Shown: piece after piece, positions 15,033 to 21,556 of the stretch
How the letters are laid out: the number at the start of each line of letters is the position of its first letter
Numbering within the stretch: position 1 is the first letter of the stretch
NCBI GenBank assembly: GCA_038244535.1
Contig: JBBRTJ010000067.1
Location: forward strand, 1 to 21,556
Length of the DNA: 21,556 bases
Source: JBBRTJ01 sp038244535
GTDB taxonomy: Bacteria > Actinomycetota > Acidimicrobiia > Acidimicrobiales > Ilumatobacteraceae
Reading direction: 5' to 3'
Made by a program: the position numbers and the translations under genes
Notes under the pieces: generated by a model
What the model saw: the letters and a program-made list of their open reading frames with translations, nothing else
Told to the model about the DNA's origin: nothing
The model's database searches: none

Positions 15033-15752
15033 ATGCCCGTGATGCTCGACGTGGTGGGGCGGCCGGTGCTCGTCGTCGGCGCCGGACCCGTCGGCGCCCG
15101 CAAGGCCCGCCAGCTGCTCGAAGCCGGGGCCACCGTGACGGTCATCGCCCTTGAGGTGTCACCCGAGCTTGACGGCCGGCCCATCACGATCCTGCGCCGG
15201 CCGTTCGCGATCGGTGATGTCGACGGCTTCCGCCTGGTGTTCTGCGCGACGGGCGACGAGGCCGTGAACCAGGCCGTCGTCGACGATGCCGAGGCGCACG
15301 GCATCTGGGTCAACGCGGCCGACGAGCCGGCACGCTGCTCGTTCTACCTCCCCGCCGTGCACCGCCAGGGTGACGTGATCGTCGCCGTCAGCACGCAGGG
15401 CCGAGCCCCGGCGTTGGCGGGGTGGCTGCGCGATCGGTTGGCCGGCGCCCTCCCCGAGCACCTCGACGAGCTGGTGCGCCGGCTGGAGGCGAGGCGCCGG
15501 GCTGCCCAAGCCGAGCGGGGCACGAGCGAGGGCCTGGACTGGCGGTCGATCATCGAGGTCGTCCTCGCCGAACTCGCCGAAGAGTCCAACCAGGCCGGCC
15601 TGCCCGACCGGGCCGACCGGCCCGAGCGGACCGAGCGGACCGACGAGGCCAACCGGGCTGACCCTGCCAACCAGTCTGACCCTGCCAACCGGGCTGACCC
15701 TGCCAACCAGGCTGACCCTGCCAACCAGGTCAACCCCGGCGAGCTGGAGTGA
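15033..15752 (+). CDS. Precorrin-2 dehydrogenase (CysG N-terminal/Met8p type) with repetitive tail
   Basis: A 239-residue cytoplasmic NAD-dependent enzyme that oxidises precorrin-2 to sirohydrochlorin in siroheme or cobalamin synthesis; some family members also chelate iron. The Rossmann motif VLVVGAGPVGARKARQLLEAG is at 12-32, and the conserved block NAADEPARCSFYLPA at 94-108 includes the Asp used in this family. VAVSTQGRAPALAGWLR at 117-133 is also characteristic. The helical C-terminal region ends near 180. A charged tail with four ADPANQ-type hexapeptides follows from 209, which is not part of the known fold. Starts at 15021 (GTG) or 15042 (ATG) are possible; 15033 gives the standard N-terminus. 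It is divergent from crtE and convergent with the propeller-protein operon. Confidence 0.88.
   Translation: MPVMLDVVGRPVLVVGAGPVGARKARQLLEAGATVTVIALEVSPELDGRPITILRRPFAIGDVDGFRLVFCATGDEAVNQAVVDDAEAHGIWVNAADEPARCSFYLPAVHRQGDVIVAVSTQGRAPALAGWLRDRLAGALPEHLDELVRRLEARRRAAQAERGTSEGLDWRSIIEVVLAELAEESNQAGLPDRADRPERTERTDEANRADPANQSDPANRADPANQADPANQVNPGELE
15657..15728 (+). repeat. 18-bp tandem repeat in the precorrin-2 dehydrogenase tail
   Basis: Four consecutive 18-bp units close to gctgaccctgccaaccag, encoding (A/S)DPAN(Q/R) hexapeptides in frame. Unit 2 differs from the consensus at its first base and near its end; units 1, 3 and 4 are identical. Confidence 0.95.
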
Positions 15753-15753
15753 C

Positions 15754-15774
15754 GCCGGGCGTGGGTCACCCGGC
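15754..15774. terminator. Candidate hairpin between convergent genes
   Basis: gccggg (15754-15759) pairs with cccggc (15769-15774) across a 9-nt loop, 2 nt after the precorrin-2 dehydrogenase stop and covering the stop of the convergent gene. The stem is short and there is no T-run, so this is only a weak terminator candidate. Confidence 0.3.
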
Positions 15775-17037
15775 TGGGCCGACCACGCCCCGCACGACCG
15801 GTCCCAGCACGTCGAGATCGAGGATCGGCGCGTCCTGAGGCGACGGCCGGTCGGCGTCGAAGCGATGGACCCTGGTGCCATCGCCGACGAGCAGCGCCCG
15901 GCCGTCGGCCGTCCACGAGAACCACAGTGACGGACCCACGTCGCCGAGGGGCGCGCGGCGCCCGTCAACGAGGTCGTCGACGACGAGCGCTCCCCCCACG
16001 ATCCCCGCGAGGTGCGCCCCGTCCCCGGACAGCGATGCCCGATCGAGGTCGGGACCCGGATCGGCTGCGGGGGTCAACGCGCCAGTGCGTAGGTCAAGGC
16101 GCACCACGTGGCACGCCAGCCCGGCATCGCAGACCTCGACGATCGCGGCGGTCCGGGTGACTTTCAGGAGCTGACCCCCCGACAACCGCTTGGCCGGCGC
16201 CCCGGCCCGCTCGGGCTCCACTCGGTACACACCCCCGTAGCGGGACGTGCCGATCAGCCGGCCGGCCTCGTCGGCGCCCTGCAAGTAGAGGCCGCCCGGC
16301 GCGGGGTAGGCGATGCTCTCCTGGCCGCCGCTCGGCGTGATCTGCACGACTCGTGCCCCGGGGATCTGCTCGTCGAAGGGCACCAGCCAGAAGCGGGTGG
16401 CGCCGGCTGGGATCACGTTCTCGAAGCCCGTCGTGGCCGAGATCTCGGCCGGAGCTCCCCCACCGGCGGGGTACCACTGCAGCGACCGGCCCCGACCGAG
16501 GATCAGCCCGCCGGCCAAGGGGATCATGCGGTTGACGGCGGAGGCATCGGTGAGCCTGCCCAGTGGCCACCGCACGGTGGCACCGGTGCGCAGGTCGACG
16601 CGGGCGAGGAGGAGCTGATCGATGTTGGCCCGGGTCAGGGCCCACAGCACACCCGGTGCCCCCGGCAGGATCGCCCCCGGGACGGCCACCGGATCGGAGG
16701 GCGCCAAGACCTCGACGGCGTCCCCGCCGGTTGCCGGGGCGACCGCCGTGGCCGTGGTCGGGCTCCCGGCCGTCGAGGCCGTCGGGTCGGCCGTGGTCGG
16801 GCTCCCGGCCGTGGAGGCCGTCGGGTCGGCCGTGGTCGGGCTCCCGGCCGTCGAGGCCGTCGGGTCGGCCGTGGTCGACTCGGCCGTCGTCGGCACCGAG
16901 GATCGGGCCACGTCACCCGAGCTCCCGCGCCGCGCGAGCACGACGAGCACGAGACCGAGGGCCACCCCGACGACGACGACGATCACCATCGATCGCCGTC
17001 GGGGCGAGGGTCCAAGGACGACGTCGCTCCCGGTCAT
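15766..17037 (-). CDS. Membrane-anchored propeller-like protein C
   Basis: A 423-residue protein with a short basic N-terminus and one transmembrane helix at about 16-34, which predicts an extracytoplasmic C-terminus. A Ser/Thr/Pro/Ala linker at about 38-110 contains three copies of a 13-residue repeat. A beta-rich domain follows from about 125, with PGVLWALTR, VDLRTGATVRWPL, LQWYPAGGG and YGGVYRVEP, suggesting short repeated blades like those of TolB/WD40-type propellers. C303 and C309 form a C-x5-C motif followed by VVRLDLRTG, conserved in the two paralogues upstream. ATG at 17037 overlaps the previous stop (ATGA). It is the last gene of the three. No catalytic residues are evident; a sensor or envelope-binding role is a guess. 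Confidence 0.85.
   Translation of the reverse strand: MTGSDVVLGPSPRRRSMVIVVVVGVALGLVLVVLARRGSSGDVARSSVPTTAESTTADPTASTAGSPTTADPTASTAGSPTTADPTASTAGSPTTATAVAPATGGDAVEVLAPSDPVAVPGAILPGAPGVLWALTRANIDQLLLARVDLRTGATVRWPLGRLTDASAVNRMIPLAGGLILGRGRSLQWYPAGGGAPAEISATTGFENVIPAGATRFWLVPFDEQIPGARVVQITPSGGQESIAYPAPGGLYLQGADEAGRLIGTSRYGGVYRVEPERAGAPAKRLSGGQLLKVTRTAAIVEVCDAGLACHVVRLDLRTGALTPAADPGPDLDRASLSGDGAHLAGIVGGALVVDDLVDGRRAPLGDVGPSLWFSWTADGRALLVGDGTRVHRFDADRPSPQDAPILDLDVLGPVVRGVVGPAG
16754..16870 (-). repeat. 39-bp tandem repeat in the linker of propeller protein C
   Basis: Three 39-bp units (16754-16792, 16793-16831, 16832-16870), nearly identical, encode the 13-residue unit TTADPTASTAGSP in frame. 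A degenerate partial copy follows at higher coordinates. The effect is to lengthen the flexible linker outside the membrane. Confidence 0.95.
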
Positions 17038-18299
17038 GACGGGCCGGATGCCGCCGTGAGCAAGGGGGCGAAGAGGGCCGCAACCCTCCCGTCACGGAGC
17101 ATCAGCGCCTCGCTCCTGACGGCCACGCTGCCGTCCTCGTTGCCGGCCAGGACGTAGGTGCCGTCAGCGGTCAGGGCCGCCCAGGTCGGCGGCACCCCAG
17201 CCAGAACGGTGTCGACCAGTGGAGCCGAGGACGACCTCAGGTCCAGAAGCACGACGCGCCCGTTGGCCGTCCCGACCAACCAGTGGCCATCGCTCGACAG
17301 CGCCGCCACGTCGTCGGGGAGCGAGGCTGCCGGGGCGGCCGTCGGCTGATCGGCTCCGGACACCAGATCGATGAGGTGGGCGCCGCACCGAAGCGCGCCG
17401 TCACAGCGCACGATCAGCACATGGCGCGGCCCGAGACCGCGCAGACGGCCGTCGGAGAGCTGCCGCACTCGGCCGGTGGCAGGGTCGAGCCGGTACACGC
17501 CACCGGCGTCAGCCTCGAGCAGCACCTGCCCTTGGCCGTCGATGCCGCGTGGGCGGCCATGCTTCGGCAGGGTGACGCTGCGCCCCACGGCACCAGTCGA
17601 GGGGGTGACCTCGGTGAGCCGGTTGCCGTCTGCGGGGACGAACACCCACACCGTGGCGCCCTTGGTGGGGAACACCGAGGACACGTCGACGCCCGCGATC
17701 GGGAACGCGACGGCAGGGCCCGCATCGGACGGGTAGAACCGCTCGACCCGCGAGTCACTGCTGACGAGCACGCCCCCAAAAACGGGACGGAGCTCGAGGG
17801 AGGCCTGGGGATCGAACGTTCCGGCCGCAACAAGGGTTCGTATTGAGGAGCCCCCCGAGCCGAGCTCGACGAGCGTGAGGTACCGAGTTGCTCCCGACTC
17901 CTGGATGCCCCACAGCACCGAGGTCGTCCCGGACAACCTCACGTCAGGGGGAGCGGGCGGCTGATCGAGCACCGTCGACGCTTCAGCTGTCGACGAGTCT
18001 TCGGGTGCCGTCGTCGACGGGAGCGGGAAGGTCGTGGCCGGCGGCGGCAACGAGCTCGATGGCGCCGGCGCGACGTGCTCGGACCCACCTCCGGCGAACG
18101 TGATGGCGACGACGCCAAGGACCCCGGCGACGCCGACGGCGACCAGGAGTCGGACGACGAGCCCCCGTCTCGGAGCGTTCCCCTCGTCGGCGCCGCCACC
18201 GGCGGGTGCCGCGGTGCCGGCTTCTCCGGGGCCGATGTCGTCCATCAAGAAGATGCCGTCGCTGTCGCCGTCGCTGGCGCTGGCACGCCGCCTGCTCAT
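17034..18299 (-). CDS. Membrane-anchored propeller-like protein B
   Basis: A 421-residue paralogue of its two neighbours and the most divergent of the three. The N-terminal cytoplasmic segment is longer (about 45 residues, acidic and Gly-rich). It is followed by a transmembrane helix at about 47-69 and a Ser/Pro/Thr linker to about 125. The beta-rich domain has SVLWGIQ at about 127, GGVYRLDPATG at about 256 and the shared C-x5-C motif (C289, C295) followed by HLIDLVSG. Later strands (LSSDGHWLVGTANGRVVLLDL) look like propeller blades. The frame is open further upstream, but ATG at 18299 overlaps the stop of gene A as ATGA and is preceded by GGAG at suitable distance. Function is unknown. Confidence 0.85.
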   Translation of the reverse strand: MSRRRASASDGDSDGIFLMDDIGPGEAGTAAPAGGGADEGNAPRRGLVVRLLVAVGVAGVLGVVAITFAGGGSEHVAPAPSSSLPPPATTFPLPSTTAPEDSSTAEASTVLDQPPAPPDVRLSGTTSVLWGIQESGATRYLTLVELGSGGSSIRTLVAAGTFDPQASLELRPVFGGVLVSSDSRVERFYPSDAGPAVAFPIAGVDVSSVFPTKGATVWVFVPADGNRLTEVTPSTGAVGRSVTLPKHGRPRGIDGQGQVLLEADAGGVYRLDPATGRVRQLSDGRLRGLGPRHVLIVRCDGALRCGAHLIDLVSGADQPTAAPAASLPDDVAALSSDGHWLVGTANGRVVLLDLRSSSAPLVDTVLAGVPPTWAALTADGTYVLAGNEDGSVAVRSEALMLRDGRVAALFAPLLTAASGPS

Positions 18300-19498
18300 G
18301 GGCCGGGCTCCGGTCCGACTGCCACCCGATCGATCCGGCCGATGAAGCCGAGATCGATCGACTCCACCGTGGCGGATCCGGGGGCCGAGAGCGGGACGCG
18401 CCGAAGCCGGGTGTCGGTCACCACGAGGCACCACCGTCCGTCGGCGGAGAAGCCCACCCACCGAGCATCGTTCGCAAGGTCGAGCCTGACCACCTCGCCC
18501 GTGACCAGGTTGGCGAGCGAGGGCGGGCCATCGGCCAGCGCGAGCCACCGACCATCGGGCGACACGCCCCAGCCGAAGGGATCGGCGGCGGTCACGGGCG
18601 ACGGCGCCGACGTCCCCGTCACTAGGTCCAGGCGGACCGCGCCGCACTGCAGCGAAGCATTGCAGCCCAAGCCGACGCCGTGGCGCCCGTCGGCACTGGC
18701 GTTCGTGAGGGTGGCCGCCGAGAGTCGGGAGACGGCGCCGGTCCGGTCGACTCGGTAGGTGCCTCCGTAGAGGGACCAGCCGACGATGCTCTCGTCGGGA
18801 AGGGCGGAGACGGCGACGAAGCCCTCGGGCAGCGCGAACCCGGCGCTCTTGATGACGAACTGACCGGTCAGCGAGGCTCGCAGGACGACGCGGTCGAACG
18901 ATCCGACCAGCCACGCCTCAGCGTCGCCGACGCGGAGCAGCTGAACCCCCGGGCGGGTGAAGGTCAGCTCGATCGGCCTTCCACCGGTGGCGGGGTACCA
19001 GGTGAGGCGGTGGTCATCGACCACGACGGCACCCTCGGCGAACGGCACGAGGTCACGGCCGAGTGGACCAGCGGCCGCTTCAGAGGCGAGCGGCCACTGC
19101 AAGGTCGACCCGACCCGCAGGTCGACCCGCGTCAGCACCACGTCCTCGCCAGCCGTGCGACTGAGGGCCCAGAGCACGCCGGGTTGACCCGGCATCGCCA
19201 CCGAGGACAGCACTCCAGCGACCGCCGAGCCCCCAGGAGCCACCGCCGAGGTGACGGGGGCGGGCGAGGCCACGGCAATCGTCGTGGCGACCGTGACGCT
19301 GGGTGAACTCGGCTCGAGCGTTGCCGTGGACGGCGGCTCAGCGACCGCCGTGGTCGAAGGAGACGCGTCGTTGGGCGTGCCACTCAATCGGGCGTAGAGG
19401 AGCCCAACCGCGACCAGAGCGACGCAGGCCGCGGTGAGCACACGGGCGCGACGGGGGCCGTGCACGCCGCCGAGCACCACCTCACGCTCCTCGGTCAC
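18296..19498 (-). CDS. Membrane-anchored propeller-like protein A
   Basis: First gene of the three-paralogue operon, 400 residues. The GTG at 19498 is chosen because GGAGG lies 6 nt upstream on the minus strand; another GTG is immediately before it. The frame extends upstream only into the 31-bp repeats. Layout: about 18 cytoplasmic residues, a transmembrane helix at about 19-37, a Ser/Thr/Pro/Val linker to about 100, then a beta-rich domain with PGVLWALSR at 107-115, VDLRVGSTLQWPL, LTWYPATGGRP and YGGTYRV. C279 and C285 form the C-x5-C motif followed by RLDLVTG. It is closest to protein C in sequence. The domain should lie outside the membrane, where the two cysteines could form a disulfide. 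Confidence 0.85.
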   Translation of the reverse strand: MTEEREVVLGGVHGPRRARVLTAACVALVAVGLLYARLSGTPNDASPSTTAVAEPPSTATLEPSSPSVTVATTIAVASPAPVTSAVAPGGSAVAGVLSSVAMPGQPGVLWALSRTAGEDVVLTRVDLRVGSTLQWPLASEAAAGPLGRDLVPFAEGAVVVDDHRLTWYPATGGRPIELTFTRPGVQLLRVGDAEAWLVGSFDRVVLRASLTGQFVIKSAGFALPEGFVAVSALPDESIVGWSLYGGTYRVDRTGAVSRLSAATLTNASADGRHGVGLGCNASLQCGAVRLDLVTGTSAPSPVTAADPFGWGVSPDGRWLALADGPPSLANLVTGEVVRLDLANDARWVGFSADGRWCLVVTDTRLRRVPLSAPGSATVESIDLGFIGRIDRVAVGPEPGP

Positions 19499-19567
19499 CA
19501 CCGTCCTCCTTGCTCGGCGCCCCCCTCGACCCGGCGAGACGCTACGCCCGACCCTCCCGGGGGCTCG

Positions 19568-19753
19568 GCCCGGAGCGGGCTCGATCCCGTCAACCTCAGC
19601 CCGGAGCGGGCTCGATCCCGTCAACCTCAGCCCGGAGCGGGCTCGATCCCGTCAACCTCAGCCCGCACCGGGCTCGATCCCATCAACCTCAGCCCGCACC
19701 AGGCTCGATCCCGTCAACCTCAGCCCGCACCGGGCTCGATGCCGTCGAGCTCG
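19568..19753. repeat. 31-bp tandem repeat array at the xseB 3' end
   Basis: Six head-to-tail 31-bp units start at 19568, 19599, 19630, 19661, 19692 and 19723. Units 1-3 are identical, 4 and 5 carry few changes, and unit 6 is the diverged copy forming the last codons of xseB. Each unit contains an inverted repeat agcccg - 3 nt - cgggct. The array fills most of the 221-bp gap between xseB and the next gene; the remaining 69 bp (19499-19567) hold only the ribosome-binding site of gene A. Confidence 0.95.
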
Positions 19754-19965
19754 GCTACGACTGACTCGACCTCGATCCGGGCCGTGGCCAGACGGGTCCG
19801 GCAGATGCGCACCAGCTCGGCCGCCCGGCGCACCTTGACGGCCAGGACGTCGACATCGACGGCATCGCCTTCGAGTGAGGCCAGGATCGACTCGAGCTCG
19901 GCAAGCGCGTCCGCATAGCGGGGCTCGGCCCCGGCGACGGCAGGCTCGGACGAATCCTGGCTCAT
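19720..19965 (-). CDS. xseB: Exonuclease VII small subunit
   Basis: An 81-residue XseB protein, normal length for the family. It is predicted as a helical hairpin: ALAELESILASLEGDAVDVDVLAVKVRRAAELVRICRTRL carries the typical pattern of small-subunit heptads (shown here in overlapping parts: YADALAELESILASLE, then VRRAAELVRICRTRL). It binds the XseA large subunit to form the nuclease that degrades single-stranded DNA to oligonucleotides. ATG at 19965 overlaps the xseA stop (ATGA) and has GGTGGAGG upstream. The C-terminal decapeptide ELDGIEPGAG and the stop codon come from the first unit of the 31-bp repeat array, which continues downstream. Confidence 0.93.
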   Translation of the reverse strand: MSQDSSEPAVAGAEPRYADALAELESILASLEGDAVDVDVLAVKVRRAAELVRICRTRLATARIEVESVVAELDGIEPGAG

Positions 19966-21293
19966 GGTGCCTCCACCCGGCTTCGGACCTCGCCGGCGGC
20001 GACGGTCGTGACAAGGACGGTGCCCTCGGGGGCGGCCGCAGGATCACGCACGAGGGTGCCCGCCGCGGTGCGGGTGATGGACCAACCACGGGCCAGTGTG
20101 AGCGCTGGGTCGAGCGCGCTCACCTGGGCGTTCCAAGAGTCGAGACGAAGCTCAGCTTCGACGACGATCCGGGGTGCCCGCTGCCTGAGCCGACGCGTGA
20201 GATCGGCCACCTGACGATCGCCATCGGCCAGTACGACGCGCCCGGCCCTCCGGATGGCGGCCTCGCTCTGCTCGAGGCGGGCGCCGGCCAAGGCGACGGC
20301 GCCATGGGTGTCGGCGACGAGCCGCCGGGCGGTGGTGCCGAGGCGTTGCTCGGCCCGCTGGGTGAGCGTGGTCGAGCGCCGCTCGATGGCCGACCACGCC
20401 ACCTGCGCGGCAGCCTCGAACGAGCGCACTCGCTCGACCAGGGCGGCGGCGCACGCCGTAGGTGTCTTGTAGACGGCATGAGCCACCTCGTCGGCCACGC
20501 TTCGGTCGACCTCGTGGCCGAGTCCGGTGAGCACCGGGACGGGCATCGCCGCGATGGCCCGGGCCACTGCCTCGTGGTCGAGGGCGGCGAGGTCTCCCCG
20601 GCTTCCGCCGCCGCGAACGAAGGCGATGACCTCGACCTGGGCCATCGCCAGGGCCCGGAACGCCGCCGCGATCCCGGCCGGAGCCTGCTCGCCCTGGACG
20701 CGGGTGTCGGCCACGACGAGCTGCCAGCCGAGGCCGCTGCGCTCGAGCTCGCTGACCAAGTCGTGCCAGGCGGCACTCCCACGGCTGGTGACGAGGCCGA
20801 TGCGATACGGCGCGACGGGCATGCGGTGGCGCTTGTTGCGGTCGAGCAGGCCCTCGGCCACGAGCTGGCGCAGCAGGTGGTCGCGTTGGGCGGCCATCTG
20901 GCCGAGCGTGTAGGTGGGGTCGATCCCGCTCATCTGCAGGTTGACCTGGCCCCTGGCGCCATAGAACTGCACCCGCCCAACGACGCGCACGACCATGCCG
21001 TCCTGGAGCCGCATCCGGTACTTGCCGAGGTACCGCTCGACTGCGTCACGGGCCCGTGAGAACAGCACGACCCTCAACGTGCTCTCGCCCTGGCCGTCGT
21101 CGGACCGCTCGGCCAGGGTGAAGTACAGGTGTCCAGCGGCGGACCGCTGCAGGCCCTGGATCTCGCCCCGCACCCACACCTCGTCGCGAAAGCCCCGAGC
21201 CAGCACCGCTTCGATGGCAGCGTTCAGGTCGCGAACCGAGAAGGTGTCGTCGGCTTCGCCCAGGTCGAGCGCCATCTGGCTCACGCTCGCCAT
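19962..21293 (-). CDS. xseA: Exonuclease VII large subunit
   Basis: A 443-residue protein with the standard XseA layout. An N-terminal OB-fold covers about 17-115 (FSVRDLNAAIEAVLARGF, VWVRGEIQGL). The catalytic domain begins near 160 with GLVTSRGSAAWHDL, and contains RGGGSRGDL at 227-235, GLGHEVDRSVADEVAH at 257-272 and KTPTACAAAL at 286-295. A helical region follows, then a C-terminal segment with LARGWSITR. With XseB it makes exonuclease VII, which removes single-stranded DNA in repair. All key motifs are intact. The ATG at 21293 is used; a second ATG at 21275 is possible, and neither has a strong ribosome-binding site. Co-transcribed with xseB through a 4-bp overlap. Confidence 0.95.
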   Translation of the reverse strand: MASVSQMALDLGEADDTFSVRDLNAAIEAVLARGFRDEVWVRGEIQGLQRSAAGHLYFTLAERSDDGQGESTLRVVLFSRARDAVERYLGKYRMRLQDGMVVRVVGRVQFYGARGQVNLQMSGIDPTYTLGQMAAQRDHLLRQLVAEGLLDRNKRHRMPVAPYRIGLVTSRGSAAWHDLVSELERSGLGWQLVVADTRVQGEQAPAGIAAAFRALAMAQVEVIAFVRGGGSRGDLAALDHEAVARAIAAMPVPVLTGLGHEVDRSVADEVAHAVYKTPTACAAALVERVRSFEAAAQVAWSAIERRSTTLTQRAEQRLGTTARRLVADTHGAVALAGARLEQSEAAIRRAGRVVLADGDRQVADLTRRLRQRAPRIVVEAELRLDSWNAQVSALDPALTLARGWSITRTAAGTLVRDPAAAPEGTVLVTTVAAGEVRSRVEAP

Positions 21294-21370
21294 CCTGCCC
21301 GATGAGCGCCCCGTGCACGGTCGCCGCGACGAGCCGGCAACAGGGGCGACTGGGGCAGGGCCACGTCGGC

Positions 21371-21556
21371 TCAGGCGCCCAGCTCGAACACGGTGGCGCC
21401 GCCGGACAGCAAGGGATCAGCGGCCAGGCCGTGCTCGATGCGCAGCTCTTCGATCTTGCCCAGCGGCCGCTCGAGCTGGCGGCGACGGACCCCGTTGAGA
21501 TCCTCGAAGGCCCGGCTCGTGGACTCGAGGGACCGTCCGAGCTTGTCGAGCTGCTC
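21371..21556 (-). CDS. rmuC: C-terminal end of a probable RmuC-family DNA recombination protein (partial)
   Basis: The last 61 codons of a gene that runs off the right edge. The visible segment is helical and charged (LDKLGRSLESTSRAF, then LNGVRRRQLERPLGKIEELR), ending in VFELGA. The pattern of a GxxL helix followed by an aromatic, then a basic turn and an ELR/LG ending resembles the C-terminus of RmuC, a nuclease-fold coiled-coil protein that limits recombination at inverted repeats. Only the tail is available and none of the catalytic core is seen, so the assignment is moderate. It lies 77 bp upstream of xseA on the same strand, so a shared DNA-repair operon is plausible. Confidence 0.5.
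   Translation of the reverse strand, partial: EQLDKLGRSLESTSRAFEDLNGVRRRQLERPLGKIEELRIEHGLAADPLLSGGATVFELGA

Noticed and set aside
19568..19753. CRISPR array
   Set aside because: Units are directly adjacent with no spacers between them, and the last unit is coding sequence of xseB.
19658..20089. Alternative minus-strand frame over xseB
   Set aside because: Cys/Arg-rich translation; xseB in the neighbouring frame has the family pattern, length, start overlap and ribosome-binding site.

Overview
The window is very GC-rich (third codon positions mostly G or C). Genes abut or overlap by 1-8 bp and GTG starts are common. Together with the carotenoid genes and the short exonuclease VII small subunit, this points to a high-GC actinobacterium. 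A member of the Acidimicrobiia is my best guess, but that is inference and not a database result. No RNA genes, transposases, integrases or CRISPR arrays were seen. No stretch longer than 300 bp lacks a gene; the longest non-coding stretch is about 220 bp, between xseB and the next gene.

Layout. (1) 2-5876, plus strand: the 3' part of a beta-rich hypothetical protein, then after 4 nt a 1536-residue hypothetical protein. They form a two-gene module of unknown function. (2) 5861-14867: a carotenoid cluster. A minus-strand run of closely spaced or overlapping genes reads crtE - crtI - crtB - cruF-like hydratase - crtD-like desaturase - family 2 glycosyltransferase - crtA-like oxygenase. It is followed by a plus-strand crtZ-like hydroxylase and a minus-strand CrtO-family acyltransferase. 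(3) 15033-15752, plus: precorrin-2 dehydrogenase with a repetitive tail. (4) 15766-19498, minus: three tandem paralogues encoding membrane-anchored proteins with predicted beta-propeller-like outer domains and a shared C-x5-C motif, joined by ATGA overlaps. (5) 19499-21556, minus: a 31-bp minisatellite, xseB, xseA and the C-terminal end of a probable rmuC gene.

Pathway logic. CrtE makes geranylgeranyl diphosphate, CrtB condenses it to phytoene and CrtI desaturates it. The hydratase, the second desaturase, the CrtA-like oxygenase, the glycosyltransferase and the acyltransferase can then together modify an acyclic psi end. They would give a 1'-hydroxylated, 3',4'-desaturated, 2'-oxidised end group carrying a sugar esterified with a fatty acid. 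CrtZ implies a hydroxylated beta ring at the other end, yet no lycopene cyclase lies in the window. The predicted product is therefore a C40 acyl-glycosyl xanthophyll of the phleixanthophyll/salinixanthin type.

The window is also rich in local tandem repeats: 72 bp inside the glycosyltransferase gene, 18 bp in the precorrin-2 dehydrogenase tail, 39 bp in a propeller-protein linker and 31 bp beyond xseB. In addition, a 46-bp near-perfect palindrome lies just upstream of the glycosyltransferase.
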